The notes below the pieces were generated by a model, which had not been told where the DNA came from, did no database searches, and worked only from the letters and a program-made list of their open reading frames with translations. From NCBI GenBank assembly GCA_011525745.1, contig WYBU01000091.1, forward strand, positions 1-64,000: 64,000 bases of DNA, read 5' to 3'. The stretch comes from Planctomycetaceae bacterium (GTDB taxonomy: Bacteria > Planctomycetota > Phycisphaerae > UBA1845 > UTPLA1). Below are positions 9,316 through 18,067 of the stretch, piece after piece. Numbering within the stretch: the first letter of the stretch is position 1; each line of letters starts with the position of its first letter. A program made the position numbers and the translations under genes.

Positions 9316-10131
9316 ATGAAAACTCGACGCGCGTTCACGCCCACGGAGTTGATGTTTTCCATCGGAATACTGGTCTTGCTCATTTCCATCCTGCTGCCGT
9401 CGCTGGCCCGCGCTCGCGAGTTGTCGAAGCGCACAGTCTGCTCGTCGAACCTCCGCGGCATCGGACAGGCCTGCTACATCTACGCTCAGGAGGGCGACCT
9501 TTTCCCCGTGCTGGCCGAGTCGCGATCCGACGGCGCCGTGACCTACTGGGCCTATCGCAAGAAGCGCCCGCCGGCCGACGCCCCGCCCAGTCCTACCGCC
9601 GATTTGTGGATGCTGGTGCGTTCCAATAACACCACGCCGAAGCAGTTCATGTGTCCCAGCACCATCGACGTTCCCGATCCGGCACAGGACACGCTGGCGT
9701 ATTTTGATTTCGCCAGCGGCGTCAACCTCAGCTACGCCTATCAGTACATGCACAACGAGAAGCGCCCGGCGATCGGCCCGATGGATGATCCGACGCTGCC
9801 TCTGCTGGCCGACGCCAATCCCTACATCAAGGGCGGCATCCGGGCCAGGCCCGCGTCAGATCGAAAGTCCGCCGCGCGCGGCAACAGCGCCAATCACACC
9901 GATCGCGAGGGGCAGAACATTCTGTTCGTCGACGGCCACGTCGATTTCCTCAAGGCACCGGACGCCGGCGTGTCCGGCACAAGCGAAGTGCCGGCGCCGT
10001 CCGGTCCGCGCTATCGCGACAATATTTATACGGTTCATCGAAAGGGCGAGGCGGTCGATCCGGGAACGACGGACGGTTTCCCCAACCGCCTGGACCTCGG
10101 CGACGCATCGGATTCGTGTCTGGTGCCGTGA
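9316..10131 (+). CDS. Type II secretion-like pseudopilin, planctomycete H-x9-DG type
   Basis: 271 residues. The N-terminus has the prepilin pattern RAFTPTELMFSIGILVLLISILLPSL: short basic leader, Phe at +1, Glu at +5, then a hydrophobic helix. The usual Leu at +3 is Pro here. The body shows the planctomycete passenger signature LARARELSKRTVCSSNLRGI and, near the end, HTDREGQNILFVDGHVDFL. Such proteins are abundant in planctomycetes; they are thought to be processed by a prepilin peptidase and placed in the inner membrane, role unknown. The ATG at 9316 follows CGGGAGCCGATC. No secretion-system genes are nearby, so it is an orphan pseudopilin. Its 3' end is 3 bp from the convergent STAS gene. 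Confidence 0.9.
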   Translation: MKTRRAFTPTELMFSIGILVLLISILLPSLARARELSKRTVCSSNLRGIGQACYIYAQEGDLFPVLAESRSDGAVTYWAYRKKRPPADAPPSPTADLWMLVRSNNTTPKQFMCPSTIDVPDPAQDTLAYFDFASGVNLSYAYQYMHNEKRPAIGPMDDPTLPLLADANPYIKGGIRARPASDRKSAARGNSANHTDREGQNILFVDGHVDFLKAPDAGVSGTSEVPAPSGPRYRDNIYTVHRKGEAVDPGTTDGFPNRLDLGDASDSCLVP

Positions 10132-10134
10132 GGA

Positions 10135-10482
10135 TTACTTCGCAATCTCTTCCAGCGTCTCGCGAATCTCGAACACCGACAGCAGCTTGGTGATCTCGAA
10201 CGCGCCGCGCACCGTCGGACTGAGGCCGAACAGCGCCATCCGGCCGCGGTATCCGCCGACCTGCCGCAGCACGTACACCAGCGTCCCCAGACCGGTCGAG
10301 TCGATGTAATTCACGCCCCCCATGTTCAGCGCCAGAACCTTCGGCCGTTCTGCGACGATCCGCGACATCGCCTCGCGCAGTTCCGGCGCACAGCGCATGT
10401 CGATTTCACCCATCAACTCGGCCACGGTCGCGCTGCCGACGCGGCTGATGCTTCTCACGGGACCGGACGGTTCGGTGGACAT
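10135..10482 (-). CDS. Anti-sigma factor antagonist, STAS domain
   Basis: 115 residues, a single STAS domain as in SpoIIAA/RsbV. The phosphorylatable serine is Ser62 in NYIDSTGLGTLVYVL. Unphosphorylated antagonists bind an anti-sigma kinase and free its partner; the kinase inactivates them by phosphorylating this serine. The cognate kinase is almost certainly the RsbW-like gene two bases upstream on the same strand. It is the last gene of a three-gene minus-strand operon and ends against the pseudopilin gene. Confidence 0.93.
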   Translation of the reverse strand: MSTEPSGPVRSISRVGSATVAELMGEIDMRCAPELREAMSRIVAERPKVLALNMGGVNYIDSTGLGTLVYVLRQVGGYRGRMALFGLSPTVRGAFEITKLLSVFEIRETLEEIAK

Positions 10483-10484
10483 CG

Positions 10485-10991
10485 TCACGATTCCTTCCGC
10501 GGCACGGGCGAGGAGGGGTCGGAAGGCCGCACCGGGTACTTTAGCATCTTCAGCTTCATTCCGCCCTCGGGCGGGCAGGAATATTCGACTTCGTCCATGA
10601 TGCTGCGGATCACGTGAACGCCCAGTCCGCCGGGTCGAATCTCGTCCAGATCGCGGCTCTGAATGCTCTCCAGATCCACCTGTCGGCCCATGTCGCGGAT
10701 GATCACGCTGAGTCCCGTCCGCCCGTCCGCCGCGCGAACCGCCTCCAGCGACACCGTAATCGGCTGATTCGGCTGGTTCTGGTAGCCGTGACGAATGACG
10801 TTGGACAGCGCCTCGTCGATCGCCCAGGTCAGCGCGTGAGCGTCGGTCTCCGAGAATCCCTCGGTCCGCGCCATCCGCTCCACCGCCGCGCGAACCACAG
10901 GCAGCGAATGCGGCGTGCTCGTGATGTTCAGTTCCACCCGCCCGCAGGCGCCGGCGACCGGTTCGGCGATGGGTCGAGTCGATGGCGTCAT
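10485..10991 (-). CDS. RsbW-like anti-sigma factor / serine-protein kinase
   Basis: 168 residues, a GHKL ATPase domain. The N box is visible as WAIDEALSNVIRHGYQ near residues 57-72 and the G1 region as IIRDMGRQVDLESI followed by RPGGLGVHVIRSIMDEVEY. Proteins of this family bind either a sigma factor or act as partner-switch kinases on STAS antagonists. The gene overlaps the upstream HEAT lipoprotein by 4 bp (ATGA) and is 2 bp from the STAS gene, so translation is coupled. No sigma factor gene lies next to it; a PP2C phosphatase is expected elsewhere. Confidence 0.9.
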   Translation of the reverse strand: MTPSTRPIAEPVAGACGRVELNITSTPHSLPVVRAAVERMARTEGFSETDAHALTWAIDEALSNVIRHGYQNQPNQPITVSLEAVRAADGRTGLSVIIRDMGRQVDLESIQSRDLDEIRPGGLGVHVIRSIMDEVEYSCPPEGGMKLKMLKYPVRPSDPSSPVPRKES

Positions 10992-11449
10992 GAAGCGGGT
11001 CTCGATGTCGGCGCCGCCGCATCCGTGTCCAGGACCGAAGCGTCGGCGTCGGTCGTCGTGCCGGCCGGGCCGTGTTCAACAACGTAGCGCCGCCAGCGGC
11101 GAATCGCCTCGCTCTGCGTCTCCGGCGGTCTTGAGTACTGATAACCCATGCGTTGCCCCGTCAGGCGCTCCAGCGCCAGTATCGCGCTGAACCGCACCGC
11201 CGCGTCCTCGTCCTCCAGCCGATCGACGATCAACGGCAACGCCTGCCGGTCGCCGCGCTGGGCGGCGGCGCGAACTGCCAGCAGCCGCCGTTCGGCGTCA
11301 GGTGATTGTATATCGGCTGTCGTCACGGGGGCGGTGCAGGCGGGTGCGCAAATCAGGACCGCCAGGCCCAGGACCAACCGCGCCGTGAGAATCGGAAGAC
11401 GATCATGCACCGCACGCGCATTCTCGACGACTGCCGGTGCCAACGTCAA
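10988..11449 (-). CDS. Lipoprotein with HEAT-like repeats
   Basis: 153 residues if it starts at TTG 11449, which has GAGG seven bases upstream; a GTG at 11410 would give a shorter, more typical signal peptide. The hydrophobic stretch LVLGLAVLICAPAC ends in a lipobox-like Cys38. The mature part has helical repeats (SPDAERRLLAVRAAAQRGDR, then LPLIVDRLEDEDAAVRFSAI) typical of HEAT/PBS-lyase-type scaffolds. It is first in the partner-switch operon and may be the envelope-facing component; that role is inferred from position only. Confidence 0.75.
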   Translation of the reverse strand: MTLAPAVVENARAVHDRLPILTARLVLGLAVLICAPACTAPVTTADIQSPDAERRLLAVRAAAQRGDRQALPLIVDRLEDEDAAVRFSAILALERLTGQRMGYQYSRPPETQSEAIRRWRRYVVEHGPAGTTTDADASVLDTDAAAPTSRPAS

Positions 11450-11896
11450 GTCGTGGCCTCATCGCCGCGTTCTTTAAGCCGCGCCATCAGAGCCGCGCAG
11501 CGTCAGCAAGCGGGATCCAACCGCCCCGAGATTTCCGCAACGCCCCAGTCACCGGCCGCCCGACACGCCCTCATCCTCGCCCGATGCCATCCTGCACTGC
11601 CGAGTGCAGAGGCTCGTTCATGCGAGAACCGGCAACCGACCGCTGCCGCAAACTATCATGGTGTGCCCGCTTTTTCGCACCGGATGAGTCGCGTAGTACG
11701 GGCATTCCGCCCGCACGAACGGACTGCCCCGCCGCGCAGGCGGGGGCAGTTCCACGCGAGTTCCATGAGATACGCCGATTCCGACCGTTACCGCCTACCA
11801 TCCTGGGCTTACGGATTATGGCCGATGGCTCATCGCTGACGACCGCCAGCCAATTCCCTCCGCCCCGCGCGTTCATCAGTTACAATCCTCGCCAGC
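11450..11896. other. Intergenic region, one dispersed palindromic element
   Basis: 447 bp between the divergent partner-switch operon and the next gene. The only structure I see is a GTACGGGCATTCCGCCCGCA element at about 11697-11716, a member of the dispersed family also at 14226, 17719 and 23034. Open frames here have no SD or recognisable product. Confidence 0.5.
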
Positions 11897-13114
11897 ATGA
11901 CCGCCTCCTTCTCCGCCTATGCCTGGTGGGAGCCGTGGGACCTGCTCCCCGCCGGACTCGACGCAACGCTCGACTATCTTGCCGGCGAAGTCGGCGTCGA
12001 TGGCCTCTGCGTTTCGGCGACGGCCGGCGAGGTGCACGCGTTTCGTCCGCGCTCCGCCGCGACGCCGCGCACCATCCGATGCCCGCCGGCCGCGCACTTT
12101 CAACCGGCCGCGCGCTGCTACGCCGAATCGCGCTTGCGTCCGATGACGGCCGCCTGGATTCGCTCCACCAATCCGCTGGAGCAGATCGTCAAGGCCTGCG
12201 AAAAGCGCCGGCTGAAGCTGCGCGTACGCGCCGTGCTGCTGCACGCGCCGCCGCTCGTCGAAAAATACGCTTTCGCGGCCTGCAAGGACGCCTTCGGCGA
12301 CGCCAGCCCGGCGCGGTTGTGTCCGGGCAATCCCGACGTGCGGGCGTATGCCGCCGGCATGATCGAGGACCTCACCACCAACTACGAAATCGACACGGTT
12401 GACATCGACGAGGCCGACTTCGGCCCCGCCGCCGGCTTCCATCCCGGCCGACTCATCGCCGTGTCGTCCGGGCTTTGGGCGCCTGGCGTGCGGTGTTTCT
12501 GCGAGTCGTGCCGCCAGGCCGCCGCCGAGGCGGGCGTCGATGTCGAAGCGGCCGCGCTTGCCGCGCGCACCGCGCTGGAGTCAGCATTGGCCGACGCCGA
12601 TCCGGCGCCGCAGGGCGGTGGACCCCGTTCAGCAGCAGAAGCCGACAGTGGGGGGGCATATGAGCGATTGCGCCGGGACGCTGTGACGCAGCTATTCGCC
12701 GCGATGAAACGCCGCGCCCGCCGGCCGCTGTGGGCCGTGTACGGCGACGATGCGCAGCGCGATCGTGGCGTGGACTGGCTTCGCATCCGCGAGTTTTTGG
12801 AGGGTGGGCTTTTGACGTGCGATTCGATCGCGGCAGCGTCGACGACGGGCGAATCGATCGGCGTGTTAGCGGATGCACTTGGCGGCGCCGCGCGGGTCGG
12901 CATCGTTCGGTCGCTCGCGCCGGAAGTGCGTCCGGCGCCCGCTTCGGCGAGTTCCACGGAATTGGTGGCCGCCACAACCGCCCTGGCCGTGACCGGCCAT
13001 CGCGTATTCATCTTCGGCGATTGCGGCATTGCGCCGCCGCACCGTCTGGAATGGGTCCGGCAGGCCGTCCGCTTCGCCCGCCGCGAGGCATCGGCGGGCA
13101 GTGCTAAGCCATGA
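11897..13114 (+). CDS. Uncharacterised TIM-barrel/glycosidase-like protein
   Basis: 405 residues, no signal peptide. The N-terminus FSAYAWWEPWDLLPAGLDATLDYL and the later EIDTVDIDEADFGPA, then CFCESCRQAAAEAGVD, resemble a family of unassigned glycoside-hydrolase-like TIM barrels that alternate beta strands with acidic residues and keep a paired-cysteine motif before the helix. I cannot name substrate or reaction. The second half (about residues 215-260) is alanine-rich and less conserved in appearance. It stands alone; the downstream gene is convergent. Confidence 0.6.
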   Translation: MTASFSAYAWWEPWDLLPAGLDATLDYLAGEVGVDGLCVSATAGEVHAFRPRSAATPRTIRCPPAAHFQPAARCYAESRLRPMTAAWIRSTNPLEQIVKACEKRRLKLRVRAVLLHAPPLVEKYAFAACKDAFGDASPARLCPGNPDVRAYAAGMIEDLTTNYEIDTVDIDEADFGPAAGFHPGRLIAVSSGLWAPGVRCFCESCRQAAAEAGVDVEAAALAARTALESALADADPAPQGGGPRSAAEADSGGAYERLRRDAVTQLFAAMKRRARRPLWAVYGDDAQRDRGVDWLRIREFLEGGLLTCDSIAAASTTGESIGVLADALGGAARVGIVRSLAPEVRPAPASASSTELVAATTALAVTGHRVFIFGDCGIAPPHRLEWVRQAVRFARREASAGSAKP

Positions 13115-13310
13115 GCCATAAGCCATAGGCTGAAAGCTGTTCTCAGTTGCCAAGGAAAGCGGTCGGCCGTCAGCCGTCAGCACAAAGCCGTCTCTTCCGC
13201 GCAGACGGGAATCCGATCCTTGGCGATCCCCGTGCCCTTGCCCCATCCTCCCCTTTCGACTTTTCGACGCATTGACGTTTCCACGTCTTGTTTCGACTTT
13301 CGACTTTCCC
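13107..13310. repeat. Text-like repeat block
   Basis: Words of the AAGCCATGAGCCATAAGCC type overlap the 3' end of the preceding gene (13107-13135), then AGCCGTCAGC, then TTCGACTTTTCGACG and TTTCGACTTTCGACTTTCCC up to 13312. Composition and order copy the block at 1368-1650. No gene is seen. Confidence 0.8.
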
Positions 13311-14036
13311 TCAAGTCGTGATCTTCGTCCCGCACACTTCCCCCTTTACGACGCGCCGCATGATTCCGGGAATGGTCAAATCAAAAACCACAATCGGCAC
13401 GTGATGCGTCTGGCACAGATCGATCGCCGAAACGTCCATCACTTTCAAACCCTGCTGAATGACGTCGTGGTACGTCAGCGTGGCATAGAACTTGGCGTCC
13501 GGGTCTTTGTGCGGATCGGCCGTGTACACGCCGTCGACCTTCGTCGCCTTCAGCACCACGTCGGCGTTGATCTCAACCGCCGCCAGCGCCGCCGCCGTGT
13601 CGGTCGTCACAAACGGCCGTCCGGTCCCCGCCGCCAGAATGACGACGCGGTTCTTTTCCAGGTGTCGAATGCAGCGCCGCCGGATGAACGGCTCACAGCA
13701 AGCCGCGATGGCGATCGCGGACTGCACGCGCGTCTCGGTTCCCAACAATTCCAGCGCCTCTTGAAGCGCCAGCGCGTTCATGACCGTCGCCAGCATGCCC
13801 ATGTAATGGGCCGTCGCCTCGGGAATCGACGTGTCGCGGGCCGCGTTCGCGCCGCGAAGAAAGTTGCCGCCGCCGACGACAATGGCGACTTGAACCGCCT
13901 CCTCGGTTACCAGCCTCACTTCGCGCGCGATGCGTGCCAGCTCGTCGGCGTCGATGCCCCAACCGCCGCGACGGCAGAAACCCTCTCCGCTGATTTTGAG
14001 CACAATGCGACGATAGGGGAGCTTCGATTCGGCCAT
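13311..14036 (-). CDS. pyrH: Uridylate kinase (UMP kinase)
   Basis: 241 residues, standard length for the hexameric bacterial UMP kinase of the amino-acid-kinase fold, which phosphorylates UMP to UDP in pyrimidine biosynthesis. Motifs are RIVLKISGEGF at the phosphate-binding N-terminus, VVGGGNFLRGA, AGTGRPFVTTDTAAALAA, and VLKATKVDGVYTADP, all in the expected order. It appears alone, without the tsf/frr neighbours that often flank pyrH. Its stop falls immediately beside the repeat block, so repeat sequence begins within its 3' flank. Confidence 0.96.
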   Translation of the reverse strand: MAESKLPYRRIVLKISGEGFCRRGGWGIDADELARIAREVRLVTEEAVQVAIVVGGGNFLRGANAARDTSIPEATAHYMGMLATVMNALALQEALELLGTETRVQSAIAIAACCEPFIRRRCIRHLEKNRVVILAAGTGRPFVTTDTAAALAAVEINADVVLKATKVDGVYTADPHKDPDAKFYATLTYHDVIQQGLKVMDVSAIDLCQTHHVPIVVFDLTIPGIMRRVVKGEVCGTKITT

Positions 14037-14409
14037 GCGTCACCTGTTGCGGAATTCGCGCGAGCATTCTAACGAGGATGGGAGAAAAGGGCAGGGGTTG
14101 CGGCACGGTAGACGCGCCGACGCCGCACACGTCCGATCGCGCGCTACACGACGTGCTCCGGGGTGCGCCGCTTTCCGGGCGGCGCGGTCAAGCCCTCGCG
14201 CGAGTCGAGTCTCCGTTCCTCGAGTGGTACGGGCGTCCCGCTCGACTTGTCGCATCCCGCGAGGGCTTGGCCGTGTGAAGCAACCGCGTGACGCGTGCGG
14301 GTAAGGCCCGCCGTGCGGACCTTGTCGCCGCGTGGCACGTACTCGTGGCCGTGGTCATTCGCACGACGCACGAACGCGCAATCCGGCGTGGCTCGACCCC
14401 GAACCTGCC
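14037..14409. other. Intergenic region with mirrored dispersed elements
   Basis: 373 bp without a supported gene. Two oppositely oriented copies of a GGTCAAGCCCTCGCG-type element lie at about 14187-14203 and 14257-14275, flanking GGTACGGGCGTCCCGCTCGA at 14225-14244; a GCCCGCCGTGCGGACC word follows at 14307. The whole 14187-14275 segment could form a long stem. Confidence 0.55.
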
Positions 14410-14772
14410 CTATTCCTTGATTCGCTCCGCTGCCTGGCTCGCCGCCTGTCGGACCGTATCAGCAGCCTGCGTGGCGGCTTCTTTGGCTTCGAGCGCGATT
14501 CGGGTCGCCGCGGCCTTTGCCGCCTCAACTTTGGGCGCGATCTGCGTTGCGGCCTGTGACGCCGCCGCGCGGGCGCGCTCCAGAGTTTCGCGACCTTCGG
14601 CTTTCATCTCCTCGACGACCGGCTTGAGGTCCTCGCGCGCCTCGGCCACGACCTGCGTAGCGGCCTGCGTGGCTTGTGTGGCCGCCTTTTTTGTGCGCGA
14701 GAACTGCTGCGGATCGCACGAAAACGTAATCGCGATCAGGCACATGACAAAAACAGGCGTCAAGCGTCGCAT
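14410..14772 (-). CDS. Small alanine-rich helical (apolipoprotein/LEA-like) lipoprotein candidate
   Basis: 120 residues from ATG 14772 (an ATG six codons earlier, 14790, is also possible). A basic start MRRLTPVFVMCLIAITFSC leads into a cysteine that may be lipidated, although the residues before it are a weak lipobox. The rest is one long amphipathic helix built from A-x-x-A-A-T-Q repeats with regularly placed Lys/Glu (KKAATQATQAATQVVAEARE). This pattern is seen in LEA-like and apolipoprotein-like proteins, and in envelope spacer lipoproteins. Function is unknown. It is transcribed divergently from the GH31 gene, 96 bp apart. Confidence 0.65.
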   Translation of the reverse strand: MRRLTPVFVMCLIAITFSCDPQQFSRTKKAATQATQAATQVVAEAREDLKPVVEEMKAEGRETLERARAAASQAATQIAPKVEAAKAAATRIALEAKEAATQAADTVRQAASQAAERIKE

Positions 14773-14868
14773 GATGTGTATCCCGTTCATTGCAGCATTA
14801 TAGAACGACGATGCCGTCGGCGATCGAATCCTCACGCCGAAATCCGGCCGGGCGACTACATTGTGAAC

Positions 14869-17592
14869 ATGCCTCCTCATCTCGCCCCTTGCTTGCTCGC
14901 CGCGCTCTTAATCGGTAACGTACTCCACCTTCCCGACTCCGCACGCGGTGCGGGAACGACGCGGGACGATCAGGAAACGATGCGCCAGCCGCCCGACATC
15001 ATGCCCCCGGAGTCGTTGATGCAACCTCAGGCCATCCGTCGGTATCCGCCGGCGACCGCGCCGGCCGACTTGTCGATTCCAACGGCCGGATGGCAGAGTC
15101 TGGGCAACGTTACCTCATGGCGCGACACGCCGCGCGAGCTGTTTCTGAGCTGCGGCGCGGCCGAGGTGCGCCTGACGCTCGAACGCGCGAGCATCGTTCG
15201 CGTCCGCGTCGCGTCGCGCGGTGAATTCGGCCGCGACTTCTCTTGGGCCGTCATTCCCGATGCGGCGCCCGAAATAGCGACCTGGACCGTCGCTGAAACG
15301 CCCGACGCGCTGCTCGTTACCGCCGAGGGCGTGCGCGTCCGCGTCGATCGCAACCCCTGTCGCATTTCCTTTCTGGCCCCCGACGGCCGCGCCGTCTGCG
15401 AGGAAACCGCCGCCGACGGCGCCGCCTTCAACGGCCCCGCGCTGGCCTGCTGGAAGCGTCTGCACGGCGACGATCACTGCTTCGGTCTCGGCGAAAAGGC
15501 AATGCCGTTCGACAAGCGCGGCACGTCGCTGGTCAACTGGAACACCGACGAGCCGGGATACGAAGGCTGGTCCGATCCGCTGTATCAGTCGCATCCGATA
15601 TTGATTGTCTTTAACCCCGGCGGCAGCTACGGCTTGTTCTTCGACAACGCCTGGCGTTCGTGGTTCGACCTGGGCAAGACGTCGCGCTCGGCGTACGGCT
15701 TCGGCGCCGACGGCGGCGAGTTGAACTATTACTACGTTCCCGGACCGACCGCCGCCGACGTGATGCAGCGCTACGCCCGCCTTGTCGGCACGATGCCGCT
15801 GCCGCCGCTGTGGGCGCTCGGGTATCAGCAATCGCGCTACAGCTACACGCCGCACACGCGCGTGCGAGCGCTGGCCGCCGAATTCCGCAAACGCCGTGTT
15901 CCATGCGACACGATTTATCTCGACATCGACTACATGGACGGCTATCGCTGCTTCACGTGGCATCCGAAGCACTTTCCGAAACCAGCTCGGCTGATGAGTC
16001 ACCTGGCGAAGCAGGGGTTCAAAGTCGTCACCATTCTCGATCCCGGCATCAAGGTCGATCCCGATTACGACGTGTACCGCGGCGGAGTCGCGGGCGATCA
16101 CTTCTGTCGGGATGAAAACGGCGAGGTGTACGTCGGCAAAGTGTGGCCGGGCGACTCGGCGTTCCCCGATTTCACGCGAGCCGCGACGCGCCAGTGGTGG
16201 GGTTCGCAGTATCGCGGACTCGTCGATGCCGGTGTGCGCGGTTTCTGGAACGACATGAACGAACCGGCCGACTTCTCTCGCCCCGAAAAGACGCTGCCTC
16301 TGTCGGTGCGCTTCGACAACGAGGGCCAACCGGCCGATCATCGGGCGGCGCACAACGTCTATGGCATGCAGATGGCCCGGGCCACGTTCGAGGGGGTGCG
16401 TAAGCTGCGTCCCGATCAGCGCCCCTTCGTGCTCACGCGCGCCGGTTACGCCGGCGTACAGCGTTACGCGGCGGTCTGGACCGGCGACAATCTCTCCCGC
16501 TGGCATCATCTGCAAATGAGCGTGCCGATGATGCTGAACCTCGGCGTCAGCGGATATGTCTTCTGCGGTGCGGACATCGGCGGATTCATGGGACGGCCGG
16601 ATGCCGAACTGTTCGCGCGCTGGCTGCAACTGGGTATTTTCTATCCGCTGTGCCGCGCCCACTTCGTCGGCTGGGAAGGCCGCACCGAGCAGGACCCGTG
16701 GAGTTTCGGCAAGCAGACCGAGGCCGTCAATCGCCGCACCATCGAGCTGCGCTACCGCCTGCTGCCGTACCTCTATACCGAAATGCGGCACGCGGCCGAG
16801 ACCGGCCTGCCGGTGATGCGTCCGCTGTTCATGGACTTTCCCGAGCTGCCCGACGTGTGGCGCGTCGATTCCGATTTCATGTTCGGCCGCCAACTGCTGA
16901 TCGCGCCGGTGCTGTGGGAAAAGGCCGAGACCCGCTGGCTGAGGCTCCCGCCGGGGACGTGGTATCAGTTCGACAATCTCGATCCCGCGCGGCCGGCCGT
17001 CCGCCACGATGGCGCCGTGGAGCCTGAAACGATCGCCAACGTGCCGACCGGGCGGATGATCGGGCGAAAGATCGAGCTGGCGGTGGAACTCGGGGCAATT
17101 CCCATCTTCGCGAAAGCCGGCGCGATTGTGCCGATGCGCGAGGTCCAGCAGTTCACCGACGAGCGGCCGCTGGAAGAGCTGACGCTGGAGCTGTTTCCCG
17201 GCGACGGTCGCGGATGGTTCTACAACGACGACGGATCAACCTGCGCGTACCGTCAGGGTGAATTCACCTTCGAGGAGTACGAGCAGGCGACCGCGGCTGA
17301 TTCGCGCATGCTGCGCCTGGCCGCGCGGCAGGGCGATGTGCGTTTTGCGCCGAAGTCGTACCTGTTGCGCTTCGAAGCCGCCGACGCCGCACCAACCGAA
17401 GTGTCCTTCAATGATGAGCCGCTGCCGCGGAAGTCCAAGCTTCCCGCCGCCGGCCGCGAAGCCGCTTGGAGCTGGTTGCAGAATTCGAAAACCGTCGTTG
17501 TGCGCGTCTCCGCGCTTCGGCCTGGCGACTCGGTGCGCGTCCGATCCCGCCCGCGCGTCCGCTCCGGCCGTCGCCGCCGCACGCGCGTGTGA
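14869..17592 (+). CDS. Secreted glycoside hydrolase family 31 alpha-glycosidase
   Basis: 907 residues. The start at 14869 gives a clean signal peptide (MPPHLAPCLLAALLIGNVLH, cleavage near ARGA). An N-terminal galactose-mutarotase-like sandwich with FGLGEKAMPFDKRGT precedes the catalytic (beta/alpha)8 barrel. The nucleophile is Asp462 in FWNDMNEPADF and the acid/base is Asp540 in AVWTGDN; DIDYMDGYRCFTWHPKHFP and FCGADIGGFMG are further GH31 hallmarks. A beta-sandwich C-terminal domain ends in an Arg-rich tail (SRPRVRSGRRRRTRV). The enzyme hydrolyses terminal alpha-glucosidic (or alpha-xylosidic) bonds outside the cytoplasm. Substrate cannot be fixed from sequence. Monocistronic. Confidence 0.94.
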   Translation: MPPHLAPCLLAALLIGNVLHLPDSARGAGTTRDDQETMRQPPDIMPPESLMQPQAIRRYPPATAPADLSIPTAGWQSLGNVTSWRDTPRELFLSCGAAEVRLTLERASIVRVRVASRGEFGRDFSWAVIPDAAPEIATWTVAETPDALLVTAEGVRVRVDRNPCRISFLAPDGRAVCEETAADGAAFNGPALACWKRLHGDDHCFGLGEKAMPFDKRGTSLVNWNTDEPGYEGWSDPLYQSHPILIVFNPGGSYGLFFDNAWRSWFDLGKTSRSAYGFGADGGELNYYYVPGPTAADVMQRYARLVGTMPLPPLWALGYQQSRYSYTPHTRVRALAAEFRKRRVPCDTIYLDIDYMDGYRCFTWHPKHFPKPARLMSHLAKQGFKVVTILDPGIKVDPDYDVYRGGVAGDHFCRDENGEVYVGKVWPGDSAFPDFTRAATRQWWGSQYRGLVDAGVRGFWNDMNEPADFSRPEKTLPLSVRFDNEGQPADHRAAHNVYGMQMARATFEGVRKLRPDQRPFVLTRAGYAGVQRYAAVWTGDNLSRWHHLQMSVPMMLNLGVSGYVFCGADIGGFMGRPDAELFARWLQLGIFYPLCRAHFVGWEGRTEQDPWSFGKQTEAVNRRTIELRYRLLPYLYTEMRHAAETGLPVMRPLFMDFPELPDVWRVDSDFMFGRQLLIAPVLWEKAETRWLRLPPGTWYQFDNLDPARPAVRHDGAVEPETIANVPTGRMIGRKIELAVELGAIPIFAKAGAIVPMREVQQFTDERPLEELTLELFPGDGRGWFYNDDGSTCAYRQGEFTFEEYEQATAADSRMLRLAARQGDVRFAPKSYLLRFEAADAAPTEVSFNDEPLPRKSKLPAAGREAAWSWLQNSKTVVVRVSALRPGDSVRVRSRPRVRSGRRRRTRV

Positions 17593-17718
17593 CGTTTGCG
17601 CAGCGCCGCTCCGCCTCCCTTTCGATTCGAGAATCAGACACCGGTTGCCATAGGCTCCAATCGCCTGTGGCGAACCGCTAAGGCATCGCGCGGAAACAAG
17701 GTGAACGAACGGAGGAGG

Positions 17719-17769
17719 GGTGGTACGGGCGTCCCGCCCGTCCGGAATGGGCAAGATGCCCGTACCACC
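17719..17769. repeat. Inverted repeat of the GTACGGGC family
   Basis: GGTGGTACGGGC (17719-17730) and GCCCGTACCACC (17758-17769) are perfect 12-bp arms; the centre contains GTCCCGCCCGTCC and ATGGGCAAGATGCCCG, so several foldings are possible. It lies 127 bp after the GH31 stop and might end that transcript. Confidence 0.85.
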
Positions 17770-17867
17770 CAGCACAATCGTTCAGGTTATTTGTGCGCGA
17801 CTCCTAACCCTGCTGTCACACGCCGCCCAACGAGGAACGGTCCAAAGACCCACCGAACTCGAATCAC

Positions 17868-18030
17868 ACCCCCTTCGTCGCTCCGTCGCTGTCCCCTGTT
17901 CCCTGTTCCCTTCTTCCCGCTGCGTGAATACAAGAGCAGAGTGTCTTCGCGTTCCGCAAGGCTTGTTTCCCTTCGTGCCTTTTCCCGTCACAAATTGGGT
18001 CGCGGGCGCGGCCTGCGCTGTGCCTGCCTT
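17868..18030. repeat. Longest copy of the dispersed text-like element
   Basis: In order: CCCTTCGTCGCTCCGTCGCT, CCCCTGTTCCCTGTTCCCTT, TTCCGCAAGGCTTGTTTCCC, CGTGCCTTTTCCCGTCACAA and GGGCGCGGCCTGCGCTGTGC. The reverse complement aligns over more than 70 bases with 61080-61160, and a third copy lies at about 4535-4660. Shorter parts occur at 297-345, 42559-42585 and within coding sequence at 43781-43815 and 44899-44937. Confidence 0.85.
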
Positions 18031-18067
18031 CATCGCCGACAGTTCCGCCATCGCTTCCCGCCGATCC

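Noticed and set aside
15115..17007. Minus-strand 630-codon frame opposite the GH31 gene
   Set aside because: Shadow frame; GH31 catalytic motifs and signal peptide are on the plus strand.
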